The position numbers were made by a program, and so were the translations under genes. Under the pieces are notes generated by a model, which saw only the letters and a program-made list of their open reading frames with translations, was not told the origin of the DNA and ran no database searches. From Acidiphilium multivorum AIU301 (GTDB taxonomy: Bacteria; Pseudomonadota; Alphaproteobacteria; Acetobacterales; Acetobacteraceae), in the NCBI RefSeq assembly GCF_000202835.1, contig NC_015186.1, positions 992,001 through 1,056,000 of the forward strand: a stretch of 64,000 nt of DNA. Direction: 5' to 3'. This document shows positions 1 to 12,615 of this stretch, piece after piece (the stretch's first letter is position 1; the number at the start of each line of letters is the position of its first letter).

Positions 1-246
1 GGCGAGGCGGCGGGCCGGGGCCTCGCCCTCCTGCGCGAGGGCGCCGGCATAGGCGGGGATGAAGGCGGCGCTGAACGCGCCCTCGCCGAACAGGCGGCGG
101 AACAGGTTGGGCAGGCGCAGCGCCACGAAGAACGCGTCCGCCGCCGGGCCGGCGCCGAGCAGGGCGGCGATCAGGATGTCGCGCGCGAATCCGAGCACCC
201 GGCTGCCCATCGTCCAGGCGCCCACGGTCAGCGCATTGCGCAGCAT
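1..246 (-). CDS. murJ: MurJ/MviN lipid II flippase, N-terminal part (runs off the window)
   Basis: This leftward reading frame stays open to the first base of the window, so only the first 82 residues are visible. The start reads MLRNALTVGAWTMGSRVLGF, followed by ARDILIAALLGAGPAADAFF and then LPNLFRRLFGEGAFSAAFIP. That is the first-helix signature of the MurJ (MviN) family of the MOP superfamily, which flips lipid II across the inner membrane for peptidoglycan synthesis. It lies 55 bp downstream of the CHAP lipoprotein on the same strand, and both act on the cell wall. The start is the ATG read from 246. Identity rests on strong N-terminal similarity only, since the rest of the protein cannot be seen. 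Confidence 0.9.
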   Translation of the reverse strand, partial: MLRNALTVGAWTMGSRVLGFARDILIAALLGAGPAADAFFVALRLPNLFRRLFGEGAFSAAFIPAYAGALAQEGEAPARRLA

Positions 247-301
247 TCTCGCTCCTCGGCGGTTGGCGCCCGGCCGGATCGGCCGGAACGAGCGCAGAGC
301 A

Positions 302-790
302 TTAGCGGGTGGCGGGCACGGTTTCCAGCCTTGGGCGGGCGGGGAGGATGAAGCCGTCGGTGGGATAGATCGTGCGGCCGGGCTCGTGATCGGGCGCGTA
401 CCAGACGCGCACCGAGGTCCAGTCGTTCGCGGGCGAGACGTCCAGCACCGGGGTGGCGCGCTGGAGGCGGCCGGGCAGCCAGTTGGCCTGGGTGACGAGG
501 ATCTCGCGCGGGCCGAGCACGCGGGTGACGACGGCGACATGGCCCGCGGTCATCGCGCCGTGGCGGCGGAAGACCAGCACGGCGCCGGGGACGGGATGGT
601 GCGCGCGGGGGTAGAGCCCATCGGCCTCGTCCCACCAGCGCCAGGCGTCGCCGGTGAGCTCGATGCCGGAGACGGCGCGGGCATAGGGCACGCAGGTGAG
701 CGTGGTCGGGGTGCCGTATCCGGCGAAGCGCGAGGTGGCGCAGGCGGCGAGCAGCAGCGGCGCCGCGAGGGCGGGCAGGGCGAGTCGCAT
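302..790 (-). CDS. CHAP-domain lipoprotein (putative amidase/endopeptidase)
   Basis: This 162-residue protein begins with a lipoprotein signal peptide (MRLALPALAAPLLLAACATS), with a LAAC lipobox and the lipidated Cys near residue 16. A compact CHAP domain follows. The candidate catalytic Cys is in the motif TCVPYAR (about residue 33) and the His is in AGHVAVV (about residue 85), with Trp-rich ends typical of the fold. CHAP enzymes of the NlpC/P60 clan cleave amide bonds in peptidoglycan stem peptides. The gene is divergent from the phosphatase at 820 with only 29 bp between starts, and is upstream of murJ on the same strand. The lipobox and Cys/His pair are seen; peptidoglycan as substrate is inferred. 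Confidence 0.8.
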   Translation of the reverse strand: MRLALPALAAPLLLAACATSRFAGYGTPTTLTCVPYARAVSGIELTGDAWRWWDEADGLYPRAHHPVPGAVLVFRRHGAMTAGHVAVVTRVLGPREILVTQANWLPGRLQRATPVLDVSPANDWTSVRVWYAPDHEPGRTIYPTDGFILPARPRLETVPATR

Positions 791-819
791 GGGCAGAGAA
801 TACCTGCTAGTCAGCCGGC

Positions 820-1509
820 ATGGACACGATTTATCGCGGCGACCTGTCGACCCCGGCGGGGCGGCGCAATGCCTGGATCGACGCGCTGTTCGTCGACCAT
901 GCCGTGCTGCGGCTGGGCTGGACCAATTTCGCTCCGGTGAAGCCGGGCGCGCTGTATCGATCGAACCATCCGGTGCCGTTCCAGCTGGCGAAATTCCGCC
1001 GGCTGGTCGGGATCAACACGCTGATCAACCTGCGCGGCGAGTGCCGCAACGGATCGGACGCGCTCTCGCGCGAGGCGGCGCGGCGGCTCGGGCTCGATTT
1101 CTACGACATGGCGCTGGAATCGCGCGGCGCGCCGCATCGCGACCGCATCCTGCGGCTGGCCGAGATCATCCGCACGATGCGGCGGCCGGCGCTGGTGCAC
1201 TGCAAGTCCGGCGCCGACCGGGCGGGGATCGCGAGTGCGTTGTTCGTGCTGATCGAGGGCGGCAGCGTGGCGGAGGCGCGGCGGCAGCTCAGCCTGCGCT
1301 TTGGCCATATACGGCAGTCGAACACCGGGATCCTGGACGCCTTCCTCGACATGTACGAGGAGGAGGGCGGCGGGATGGCGTTTCTCGACTGGGTGCGCGA
1401 CGCCTATCGCGAGCAGGCGCTGCGCGAGCGCTACGCGCGCGAGACGCGCAACCGGCCGGGCCGGCGGATCGCGCGGTTCGTCAACGACCGGCTGCTCGCC
1501 CGGGAGTGA
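820..1509 (+). CDS. Tyrosine-phosphatase-like protein (CX5R signature)
   Basis: This 229-residue protein carries the PTP signature VHCKSGADRAG, with Cys128 as nucleophile and Arg134 as phosphate-binding Arg in a CX5R loop. Upstream is ALYRSNHPVPFQLAKFRRLVG, split here as YRSNHP then LVGINTLINLRGE, the usual N-terminal part of bacterial dual-specificity and SiW14-like phosphatases. There is no signal peptide, so it is probably cytoplasmic. The basic, Arg-rich tail (residues 195-229) lies outside the domain. Substrates in this family include phosphotyrosine proteins, phosphoinositides and inositol pyrophosphates; nothing here shows which applies. It stands alone, divergent from the CHAP lipoprotein and convergent with the DUF4167 gene. 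Confidence 0.8.
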   Translation: MDTIYRGDLSTPAGRRNAWIDALFVDHAVLRLGWTNFAPVKPGALYRSNHPVPFQLAKFRRLVGINTLINLRGECRNGSDALSREAARRLGLDFYDMALESRGAPHRDRILRLAEIIRTMRRPALVHCKSGADRAGIASALFVLIEGGSVAEARRQLSLRFGHIRQSNTGILDAFLDMYEEEGGGMAFLDWVRDAYREQALRERYARETRNRPGRRIARFVNDRLLARE

Positions 1510-1539
1510 CCGGGCGGCGGCGCGGGCAGGGGCGGGCGG

Positions 1540-1971
1540 TCAGGCCTCCGGCGGGGCGGCGCTGATCGGGATTTCGCGGGCTTCGGTCGGCGGCTGTTCG
1601 CCGAGACCGGGGGCGGCTTCGACGAGTTCGGCCTCGTCCTGCGCCTCGGCAGGCTGGGCATCGCCGCGGCGGGAATGGCCGTTGCCGTGCGGGGCCTGGG
1701 CGGCCTGGTTCATCGCGGAAATGATGCGGAAATAATGCTCGGCGTGCTGGAAATAGCTCTCGGCGAGGACCCGGTCGCCGGCGCCGGAGGCATCGCGGCC
1801 AAGCTGCTGGTACTTGTCATAGAGCTGCTGGGCGGTGCCGCGGACCCGCTGTTCGGGGCCGTTGCTGTCGAAGACGTGGTTGCGGTTGAGGGGGGTGCCG
1901 CCGCTCTGGTAGTTGCGGAATCCGCCGCCGCCGCCACGATTGTTGCGCCCGCGCATACGTTTGATGTTCAT
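1540..1971 (-). CDS. DUF4167 domain protein
   Basis: This 143-residue protein starts MNIKRMRGRNNRGGGGGF, a basic Gly/Arg-rich N-terminus like RNA-binding RGG segments. A conserved helical block follows (DSNGPEQRVRGTAQQLYDKY, then LAESYFQHAEHYFRII), and the C-terminal tail is acidic and Ala/Glu/Pro-rich. This is the DUF4167 architecture, known almost only from alphaproteobacteria and commonly placed next to prmC, as here. The function is not established. I chose the ATG read from 1971 because the family begins there; an upstream ATG read from 2133 would add 54 residues of unconserved sequence. RNA association is only an inference from the RGG-like tract. Confidence 0.8.
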   Translation of the reverse strand: MNIKRMRGRNNRGGGGGFRNYQSGGTPLNRNHVFDSNGPEQRVRGTAQQLYDKYQQLGRDASGAGDRVLAESYFQHAEHYFRIISAMNQAAQAPHGNGHSRRGDAQPAEAQDEAELVEAAPGLGEQPPTEAREIPISAAPPEA

Positions 1972-2184
1972 CGAGTTGCGTAATCCTGTTTCAGTGCGAC
2001 CATGCGCGTACCGGACCGTCGGTTCCCTGGTCGAAGCCGGGCAGCGTCTCTCATGGCTTGGTCGTTCAAACGATTTTCGATACGGCTTTTGTGGAACCGG
2101 GACCGCGTCGCAGAACGAAGCGATCTGACACAAGCCGCTCCGGCCGCATGAGGCCGGGCACCGAATACAAGGGATATCTAGTCT

Positions 2185-2198
2185 GATTCGGCCGAATC
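2185..2198. repeat. 14-bp perfect palindrome downstream of prmC
   Basis: GATTCGGCCGAATC is a perfect palindrome 14 bp beyond the prmC stop codon. A second dyad, CCGGCC-N6-GGCCGG, sits at 2140-2157. Either could help terminate the leftward prmC operon or serve as a control site for the DUF4167 gene. Neither is followed by a T-run on the minus strand, so a classical intrinsic terminator is not clear. Confidence 0.35.
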
Positions 2199-2211
2199 GA
2201 CAAATGGTTTT

Positions 2212-3050
2212 TCACGAATATTTTTCCCGCGCTGCCATGATCACGGCGCGGGGGATGCCGGCGAGGTCGGGTTCGGCGGTGGCGTCCAGCCCGTGCGCGG
2301 CGGCGAGGGCGGCCAGCGGCGCGGCCTGGCCGATGCCGGCCTCGAGGATGGCGAGGCCGCCGGGGGCGAGCAGGCGGGGCAGATCGGCGACGATGCGGCG
2401 ATAGGCGTCGAACCCGTCGGCGCCGCCATCGAGCGCGGAGGCGGGCTCGTGGGCGGCGACTTCCGCCATCAGGCCGGGGATGTCGGCGCTCGGGATATAG
2501 GGCGGGTTGGCGAGGATGAGGTCGAAACGGGCGGCGAGGGCGTCGGCCCAGTCGCCGCAGCAGAAGGCGGCGCGGGCGGCGAGGCCGGTGCGGGCGGCGT
2601 TGGCGCGGGCGAGGGCGCAGGCGGCGGGCACGCGGTCGATCCCGATGCCGAAGGCGTCGGGGTATTCGGCGAGGGCGGCGAGGAGCAGGGCGCCGGTGCC
2701 GGTGCCGAGATCGAGGATCGTGCGGATCGTGCGCCGGTCGGGGCGGTGGCGCAGCGCGGCCTCGATCAGGGTTTCGGTGTCAGGCCGGGGGATGAGGGTG
2801 GCGGGCGAGACGGCGAGGTCGAGGCTCCAGAAGCCCTTCGCGCCGGTGATGTAGGCCAGCGGCTCGCGGGCGGCGCGGCGGCGGGCGAGGGCGAAGGCGG
2901 GTTCGGGGTCGACCTCGTCGAGCGCCCAGAGTGCGGCGAGATCGACGCCGAGCGCGTGGGCGAGGATCAGGCGGGCCTCGCGGGTCGGGTTCTCGACGCC
3001 GCCCGCGGCGAGGATACGGCCGAGTTCGCGCAGGGCCTCGGTGGTCGGGA

Positions 3051-3054
<4 letters not shown>
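2212..3054 (-). CDS. prmC: Release factor glutamine methyltransferase PrmC
   Basis: PrmC (HemK) uses S-adenosylmethionine to methylate the Gln of the GGQ motif in release factors 1 and 2. The 280-residue protein has the N-terminal helical domain (residues 1-75), a [18 protein letters not shown]-binding motif and the diagnostic [17 protein letters not shown] motif, whose NPPY binds the target glutamine. Length is normal for the family. Its ATG overlaps the prfA stop by 4 nt, so enzyme and substrate are translationally coupled. It is the last strongly linked gene of the leftward hisS-prfA-prmC run. Confidence 0.96.
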
Positions 3055-4109
<1,055 letters not shown>

Positions 4110-4121
4110 CGCGTCAGCGGG

Positions 4122-5357
4122 TCATCCGAGGGCGGCGAGAAGCTCGGCGCGGGGGAGTTCGCGCTGGGCGCCGTCGTCGAGGGTTTTCAGGGTGACGGCG
4201 CCGCGGGCGAGCTCGTCCGCGCCGATCAGCACGGCGGCGCGGGCGTTGATGCGGTTGGCGCGTTCGAGACGCTTCTTCAGGTTGCCGCGATAGGCGGCCT
4301 CGGCGGCGATGCCGGCGCGGCGGAGGGTGGCGAGGATCTCGATCGCGGCGGTCTGCTCGGCCTCGCCCATCGGGATGACGGCGACGGGGCGCGGCGTGGC
4401 GGGGGTTGCGGCGAGCAGCATGGCGAGGCGCTCGATGCCCGCCGCCCAGCCGACGCCGGGGGTGGGCGGGCCGCCCATCTGCTCGACCAGCTGGTCGTAG
4501 CGGCCGCCGCCGAGCACGGTGCCCTGCGCGCCGAGGGCGGTGGAGACGAATTCGAAGGCGGTGTGGTTGTAGTAGTCGAAGCCGCGGACGATGCGCGGGT
4601 TCTCGACGAAGGCGATGCCGAAGGCGGAAAGCGCGGCCTTCAGACCGTCGTAGAACGCGGCGGAGGCGGGGTTCAGGTGGTCGTAGATAAGCGGGGCGTC
4701 GGCGAGGAGGCGGATGTCGTTCGCATCCTTGGTGTCGAGGATGCGCAGCGGGTTCTTGACCAGGCGGACCTTGCTCTCGTCGGAAAGCTCGGATTCGTAG
4801 CGGGAGAGATAGTCGACCAGGGCGGTGCGGTAGGCGTCGCGGCTGTCGCGGTCGCCCAGCGTGTTGATGTGCAGGGTGATGCTGGCGCCGACGCCGAGCT
4901 CGTCGAGGATCTGCTGGCCGCAGGCGATCGCCTCGGCGTCGGCCAGCGGTTCGGCGGCGCCGATGATCTCGAGGCCGATCTGGTGGAACTGGCGGTAGCG
5001 GCCCTTCTGCGGGCGCTCGTAGCGGAACATCGGGCCCTGGTAGAAGATTTTCTGCGGCAGGGTCTGGGTGAGGCCGTTGGAGACCAGGGCGCGGCAGACG
5101 CCGGCGGTGCCCTCGGGGCGGAGCGTGACGGATTCGCCGGAGCGGTCCTCGAAGGTGTACATCTCCTTGGTCACCACGTCCGAGGTTTCGCCGAGATTGC
5201 GGGCGAAGACGGAGGTGAGCTCGAAGACCGGCGTGGCCCATTCGGCGGCGCCGTAGAGGCCGGCGACGCGGCGGGCGGTCTCGACCACGTGGTGATGCCG
5301 GCGCGCGTCCTCGCCGATGATGTCCTGGGTGCCGCGCACGGGTTGGGGCTTGGTCAA
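4122..5357 (-). CDS. hisS: Histidyl-tRNA synthetase
   Basis: This 411-residue class II aminoacyl-tRNA synthetase charges tRNA-His. Motif 2 is seen as [19 protein letters not shown], with the family loop [12 protein letters not shown] before it and motif 3 in [11 protein letters not shown]. The histidine-specific segment is [15 protein letters not shown]. The anticodon-binding domain occupies the last ~90 residues. It lies between ispG (83-bp gap) and prfA (12-bp gap), all leftward. The start [18 protein letters not shown] matches the family N-terminus. Confidence 0.97.
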   Translation of the reverse strand: MTKPQPVRGTQDIIGEDARRHHHVVETARRVAGLYGAAEWATPVFELTSVFARNLGETSDVVTKEMYTFEDRSGESVTLRPEGTAGVCRALVSNGLTQTLPQKIFYQGPMFRYERPQKGRYRQFHQIGLEIIGAAEPLADAEAIACGQQILDELGVGASITLHINTLGDRDSRDAYRTALVDYLSRYESELSDESKVRLVKNPLRILDTKDANDIRLLADAPLIYDHLNPASAAFYDGLKAALSAFGIAFVENPRIVRGFDYYNHTAFEFVSTALGAQGTVLGGGRYDQLVEQMGGPPTPGVGWAAGIERLAMLLAATPATPRPVAVIPMGEAEQTAAIEILATLRRAGIAAEAAYRGNLKKRLERANRINARAAVLIGADELARGAVTLKTLDDGAQRELPRAELLAALG

Positions 5358-5440
5358 GGCGGATATCCTTCAGACAGCGGAGATTGCCGGTGGTTTGCCG
5401 GAAATCGCCGCCGCTGAACAGTCCGCGGCGCGCGGGCGGG

Positions 5441-6565
5441 CTATTCCGCCGCCTGCTTCGCCGCCGCCTTTTCCTCGCGCAGGCGGGCGGCGCGCTGTTC
5501 GACCAGCTCCACGACATGGTCGATCATCGCCGCCCCCTCGATCGTGTGGTCGGTCTTGCCGGCGGCGTAGACCATGTGGCGGCCGTTGCCGCCGCCGGTG
5601 ACGCCGAGATCGGTCATCAGCGCCTCGCCCGGCCCGTTGACCACGCAGCCGATGATGGAGAGGGTGATCGGCTCCTCGATATGGGCGAGGCGGTCTTCGA
5701 GCTGGGCCACCGTGTCGATCACGTTGAAGCCCTGGCGGGCGCAGGAGGGGCAGGAGATGACACGCACGCCGCGATGGCGGATGCCGAGCGACTTCAGGAT
5801 GTCCCAGCCGACGGCGACCTCTTCCTCCGGCTCGGCGGAGAGGGAGACGCGCATCGTGTCGCCGATGCCGGCCCAAAGCAGCGAGCCCAGGCCGATCGAG
5901 GATTTGACCGTGCCGGTGCGCCGCCCGCCGGCCTCGGTGATGCCGATGTGGAGCGGGTGGTCGCAGACCTCGGCGAGCTGCTGGTAGGCGGCGACGGCCA
6001 TGAACACGTCGGACGCCTTCACGCTGATCTTGAATTCGTGGAAGTCGTGATCCTGCAGGATCTTCGCGTGTTCGAGGGCGGATTCGACCAGGGCGTCGGG
6101 GTTCGGCTCGCCGTATTTCTCGAGCAGGTGCTTCTCCAGCGAGCCGGCGTTGACGCCGATGCGGATGGAGCAGCCGTGGTCGCGGGCGGCGGCGACGACC
6201 TCGCGCACGCGCTCGGCGCTGCCGATATTGCCGGGGTTGATGCGCAGGCAGGCGGCGCCGGCCTTCGCCGCCTCGATCGCGCGGCGGTAGTGGAAATGGA
6301 TGTCGGCGACGATGGGGACGTTCACCTGGCGCACGATGTCGGCGAGGGCGGCGGTGGCCGCCTCGTCGGGGCAGGAGACGCGGACGATGTCGACCCCGGC
6401 GCGCTCGGCGCGGTGGATCTGCGCCACCGTGGCGGCGACATCGTCGGTCGGCGTGTTGGTCATGGTCTGCACGGTGATCGGCGCGTCGCCGCCGACCTTG
6501 ACCGGGCCGACGCTGATCTGCCGCGACTTGCGGCGGACGATCTGCTGGTATTCGCGGTAATTCAT
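5441..6565 (-). CDS. ispG: 4-hydroxy-3-methylbut-2-enyl diphosphate synthase (flavodoxin/ferredoxin)
   Basis: IspG (GcpE) is the [4Fe-4S] enzyme converting MEcPP to HMBPP in the non-mevalonate isoprenoid pathway. The 374-residue protein has the TIM-barrel start ([19 protein letters not shown]) and the C-terminal cluster ligands in [11 protein letters not shown] and [12 protein letters not shown]. It is the compact bacterial form without the plant insert. The C-terminal Lys/Glu/Ala tail is unconserved. It lies 22 bp downstream of rodZ, a neighbour pairing common in proteobacteria. Confidence 0.96.
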   Translation of the reverse strand: MNYREYQQIVRRKSRQISVGPVKVGGDAPITVQTMTNTPTDDVAATVAQIHRAERAGVDIVRVSCPDEAATAALADIVRQVNVPIVADIHFHYRRAIEAAKAGAACLRINPGNIGSAERVREVVAAARDHGCSIRIGVNAGSLEKHLLEKYGEPNPDALVESALEHAKILQDHDFHEFKISVKASDVFMAVAAYQQLAEVCDHPLHIGITEAGGRRTGTVKSSIGLGSLLWAGIGDTMRVSLSAEPEEEVAVGWDILKSLGIRHRGVRVISCPSCARQGFNVIDTVAQLEDRLAHIEEPITLSIIGCVVNGPGEALMTDLGVTGGGNGRHMVYAAGKTDHTIEGAAMIDHVVELVEQRAARLREEKAAAKQAAE

Positions 6566-6587
6566 CGGGCTCGCTTCCGTGGAGGGG

Positions 6588-7901
6588 TTACTGCGCGGTG
6601 GAGGCGCCGGAGGGGGCGGCGGCGCTGCCGGAGGCCGGCGGCGTCAGTGGTATATTGTGGAGAACCACGCCCGGCTTTCCGAGGGGGGAGCCGGCGGCGC
6701 CGTTGCGGACCAGCTCTGTGCCGCCCGCATTGCCGGTGGTCAGGGTCAGGCCCGGCTCGTTCGGCACCGGCCAGGACTGGCCGGCCTTCAGCACGCGGCT
6801 GAACAGGATGGTGCCGTGCGGGCCGCGGACCTGGACCCAGCTATCGGCGCTGGCGCTGATGACCAGCGGGTTGGCGCCGGCGATCGCGGTGGCGGAGGTC
6901 GCCGTGCCGGCGCCCGGGGTGGCCGGCGCCGGGGTCGCCGGCGCCGGGGTCGCCGATCCGGGCGTGGCGCCGCCGGAGGCCGATGACGCGCCGGACGATG
7001 ACGTGGCCGAAGATGCCGAGGCGGACGATGACATGGCGGTTGTCGACCCGCCCGATCCGCCGCTGGCGGTGCCGGACGTGGCGCCGCCGGCGGCCAGGGA
7101 GGCCGGCGCGTTGGCGGAGGACGCGGTCTGGTCCGGCGTGGCGGCCGCAGGCGCGGACTGGCCGGCGGCGGACGTGCCGGACGCGGATGCGCCGGACGTG
7201 GTCTCGCCCGATGCGGACTGGCCCGACGCGGTCTGGTCCGACGCGGACTGGCTTGAGGTGAACGGGCCCGATGTGGAGGGGCCGGACGCGGATGCGGCCG
7301 GGGCGGCGGCACCGTTCGCGGCGAGCTGGTCGGGCGTGGCGCCGCTGCTCGCGGGCGGTGCCGCGGGCGCGGCAGCGGCCTTGGGCGCGGGCGGGGATTT
7401 GGGGACGGCGAGCGGCGCGAGCTTGGCCGGCACCGCGGGGACCATCCGCGCCATTTTCAGCTCGTGCTCGGAATGGCGGTACCAGAGGAAATAGCCGGCG
7501 ATGCCGATGACCGCGACGACGAAGAGCACGGCGCCGGGCGGCACCGCGCGGTCCGGCACCGGCTGGGGAAAGGCGAGGTCCGGCTGGCGCGGGCGGGTCA
7601 TGCCCTCGGCGCGGAAGCGGCGGAGGATTTCCTCGGGGTCGAGCCCCATCGCCTCGGCATAGGAGCGGATGAACCCGGCGGCATAGGTCGGCGCCGGCAG
7701 GGCGGCGAGGTTGCCGGCCTCGATGGCTTCGAGGAAGACCCGCCGGATCTTCAGCCGCGCGGCGATGTCCGGCAGTTTCCAGCCGAGCCGCTCGCGGACG
7801 GCGCGCAATTCGGCGCCGACACTCGCGGGACCCCGGGAAACCGTCGCATGGGGGGCGGGGATGGTCAGGTCGAAATCGTGGTCGCCGTTCATAGTACCCA
7901 T
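6588..7901 (-). CDS. rodZ: RodZ-like cytoskeletal protein (HTH, one TM helix, DUF4115)
   Basis: RodZ links cytoplasmic MreB to the periplasmic wall-elongation machinery. The 437-residue protein has a cytoplasmic Xre-type helix-turn-helix (residues ~26-95, with [20 protein letters not shown]), a Pro/Arg-rich juxtamembrane stretch, one transmembrane helix ([20 protein letters not shown]) and a periplasmic C-terminal DUF4115 domain ([19 protein letters not shown] onward). The periplasmic linker is very long (about 170 residues) and low-complexity, with degenerate Ser-Ala-Ser-Gly and Pro-Ala-Thr repeats. The order rodZ-ispG-hisS supports the call. A second ATG three codons downstream (from 7892) is equally possible. 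Confidence 0.9.
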   Translation of the reverse strand: MGTMNGDHDFDLTIPAPHATVSRGPASVGAELRAVRERLGWKLPDIAARLKIRRVFLEAIEAGNLAALPAPTYAAGFIRSYAEAMGLDPEEILRRFRAEGMTRPRQPDLAFPQPVPDRAVPPGAVLFVVAVIGIAGYFLWYRHSEHELKMARMVPAVPAKLAPLAVPKSPPAPKAAAAPAAPPASSGATPDQLAANGAAAPAASASGPSTSGPFTSSQSASDQTASGQSASGETTSGASASGTSAAGQSAPAAATPDQTASSANAPASLAAGGATSGTASGGSGGSTTAMSSSASASSATSSSGASSASGGATPGSATPAPATPAPATPGAGTATSATAIAGANPLVISASADSWVQVRGPHGTILFSRVLKAGQSWPVPNEPGLTLTTGNAGGTELVRNGAAGSPLGKPGVVLHNIPLTPPASGSAAAPSGASTAQ

Positions 7902-7947
7902 GAAAGCTCGTGGAACGGTTAGGGTCGGGTCACGCCGCGCCGGGATC

Positions 7948-7968
7948 GCACCGGAGCGCCACCGGTGC
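7948..7968. terminator. Possible hairpin after ptsP
   Basis: GCACCGG-N7-CCGGTGC forms a 7-bp stem in the 120-bp gap between the ptsP stop and the rodZ start. It lies 53 bp beyond ptsP in the direction of transcription. No T-run follows it on the minus strand, so it may be a weak or Rho-linked terminator or simply chance in GC-rich DNA. Confidence 0.3.
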
Positions 7969-8021
7969 CCGCCTGTCCCGTACGGTATCGGATGCGATAT
8001 GCCCCCTGTAGCGCGTTCGGG

Positions 8022-10266
<2,245 letters not shown>

Positions 10267-10289
<23 letters not shown>

Positions 10290-11304
10290 CCGGCTGGCGG
10301 ACGGTGGCGCGCGCGGCGAAGGCGGCGTCGGCCTGGGCGATGAGTTCGGCGATGATCTCGGCCACCGGCTGGATCGCGGTGACCATGCCGACCGACTGGC
10401 CGGCCATCACCGAGCCCTGCTCGACATCGCCCTCGATCACCGCGCGGCGGAGGGCGCCGGCCCAGAAATGCTCGATCGAGAGCTGGGCCTGCTCCTTGTC
10501 GAGCTCGCCGGCCTGGAAGCGGCGGATGGTCTCGGCCTGGTGCTCGACGAAGCGGGCGGTGCCGGCATTGGCGAGGCCGCGCACCGGGATGACCGGGAAG
10601 CGGGCGTCGAGCTGGACCGAGGGAATCGCGTCGCGCGCGTTCGCCTTCAGGAAGGCGGCCTTGAAATTGGGGTGGGCGATGCTCTCGGCGGAGGCGGCGA
10701 AGCGGGTGCCGAGCTGCACGCCGGCGGCGCCCATTTCGAGGAAGGCGAGGATCGCCTCGCCGCGGCCGATGCCGCCGGCGACGAAGACCGGGACCTCGGT
10801 GATGACGGGCAGGATTTCCTGCGCCAGCACGGCGAGCGAGACCGGGCCGATATGGCCGCCGGCCTCGGAGCCCTCGATCACCAGCGCGTCGGCGCCGCTG
10901 CGGATGAGGCGTTTCGCGAGCACCAAAGCGGGGGCGAAGCAGACGAGCTTCGCGCCGCCCTCCTTCACCGCGCGGACCGCGGCGGCGGAGGGCAGGCCGC
11001 CGGCGAGGACGACATGGCCCACGCCGTGGCGGACGCAGACCGCGATCAGCTCCAGCAGCTGCGGGTGCATGGTGATCAGGTTGACGCCGAAGGGCTTCGT
11101 GGTGAGCGCCTTGGTCGCGGCGATCTCGGCGTCGAGCAGTTCGGGGGTCATCGAGCCGCAGGCAATGACGCCGAAGCCGCCGGCATTGGAGATGGCGGAG
11201 ACGAGGTGGCGCTCGCTGACCCAGCTCATGGCGCCGCCCATGATCGCGGTCTCGGTGCCGAGGAAGGCGCGGCCGCGGGCCCAGAGCGGATCGAGCGCGC
11301 TCAT
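10267..11304 (-). CDS. Nitronate monooxygenase-family FMN protein
   Basis: This 345-residue TIM-barrel flavoprotein is of the NMO/2-nitropropane dioxygenase family. The FMN-phosphate and active-site motif is seen as VIEGSEAGGHIG, with GGIGRGEAILAFLEMGAAGV and LGTRFAAS following, as in class I NMOs. These enzymes oxidise alkyl nitronates; close relatives include enoyl-ACP reductase FabK, so the exact reaction is not certain. It sits between lysC (4-nt overlap) and ptsP (23-nt overlap), which suggests co-transcription without revealing a role. No signal peptide is seen. Confidence 0.85.
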
Positions 11305-12518
11305 GCGACGTCCAGCCCGTAGGCGGTGTGCAGGGCGCGGACGGCGAGCTCGGTGTATTCGGCGTCGATCAGCACGCTGACCTTGATCTCGCTGGTGGAG
11401 ATCACCTGGATGTTGATGCCGCGGGCGGCGAGCGAGCGGAACATGGTGCCGGCGACGCCCGCATGGCTGCGCATGCCGACGCCGACGACGGAGATCTTGG
11501 CGACGTCGGGGTCGGTCGCGAGTTCGGCGAAGCCGATCTCGTCGCGCTTCTCGTCGAGCACGAGGCGGGCGCGGGGCAGCTCGGTCTTGTTGAGGGTGAA
11601 GGTCATGTCCGTGGTGCCGTCGGCGGAGACGTTCTGCACGATCATGTCGACATTGATGCCGGCCTCGGCGAGCGGGCCGAACACCGAGGCGGCGACGCCG
11701 GGGCGGTCGGGCACGCGGCGGACGGTGACCTTGGCCTCGTCCCGCGAATAGGCGATGCCGGCGACGATTTCCTGTTCCACGATTTCATCCTCATCAACGA
11801 CCAGCGTTCCCGGCGCATCCGTGAAGCTGGAGAGAACCTGCACCCGCACACGCTCCTTCATCGCGAGTTCGACGGAGCGGGTCTGTAATACCTTCGCACC
11901 AACCGAGGCGAGTTCCAACATCTCCTCATAGGCGATGGCGGGCAGCTTGCGCGCCTTGGGGACGATGCGCGGGTCGGTGGTGTAGACGCCGTCGACATCG
12001 GTGTAGATGTCGCAGCGGTCGGCCTTCACCGCGGCGGCGACGGCGACGGCCGAGGTGTCCGACCCGCCGCGGCCGAGGGTGGTGACGCGGTTGTCCGGCC
12101 CGATGCCCTGGAAGCCGGCGATCACCGGGACCTGGCCCATCTGCATGCGGCGGATCAGCTCGGCGCCGTCGATCGCGTCGATCCGCGCCTTGCCGTGCTG
12201 GCCGTCGGTGCGGATGGGGATCTGCCAGCCGGTCCAGGAGCGGGCATCGACGCCGATGGTCTGCAGCGCGACGGCGAGCAGGCCGATGGTGACCTGCTCG
12301 CCGGTGGCGACCACCGTGTCGTATTCCCGCGCGTCGTAGAGCGGGGAAAGCTCCTGGCACCAGGCGACGAGCTGGTTGGTGGCGCCGGCCATCGCCGAGG
12401 TGACGACCGCGACCTCGTGCCCCTCGTCCACCACGCGCTTGACGCGCGCGGCGACGTTGCGAATCCGGTCCAGATCGGCGACCGATGTGCCGCCGAATTT
12501 CATCACGATGCGCGCCAT
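11301..12518 (-). CDS. lysC: Aspartate kinase
   Basis: LysC phosphorylates aspartate, the first step to lysine, threonine, methionine and diaminopimelate. The 405-residue protein has the kinase domain beginning MARIVMKFGGTSVADLDRI, the FQGIGPDNRVTTLGRGGSD substrate/ATP region and DIYTDVDGVYTTDPR. Two C-terminal ACT domains follow (VPDRPGVAASVFGPLAEAGI and MRSHAGVAGTMFRSLAARGI) for feedback control by lysine and/or threonine. I start it at the ATG read from 12518, where the family motif begins; the upstream open frame is unconserved. It heads the leftward lysC-NMO-ptsP run and is divergent from ubiG. Confidence 0.96.
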   Translation of the reverse strand: MARIVMKFGGTSVADLDRIRNVAARVKRVVDEGHEVAVVTSAMAGATNQLVAWCQELSPLYDAREYDTVVATGEQVTIGLLAVALQTIGVDARSWTGWQIPIRTDGQHGKARIDAIDGAELIRRMQMGQVPVIAGFQGIGPDNRVTTLGRGGSDTSAVAVAAAVKADRCDIYTDVDGVYTTDPRIVPKARKLPAIAYEEMLELASVGAKVLQTRSVELAMKERVRVQVLSSFTDAPGTLVVDEDEIVEQEIVAGIAYSRDEAKVTVRRVPDRPGVAASVFGPLAEAGINVDMIVQNVSADGTTDMTFTLNKTELPRARLVLDEKRDEIGFAELATDPDVAKISVVGVGMRSHAGVAGTMFRSLAARGINIQVISTSEIKVSVLIDAEYTELAVRALHTAYGLDVA

Positions 12519-12615
12519 GTGATCCGATCTTGCCGTGAAACTGGTATCGACGCGGGAGCGGCGCTTGCTGCCGTCTCCCGGCAGGCTCACATAGCGAGCG
12601 GCAGGGAGAAGGGCA

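Noticed and set aside
12519-12615. Riboswitch before lysC
   Set aside because: The gap is only 97 bp and shows none of the lysine-riboswitch core motifs.
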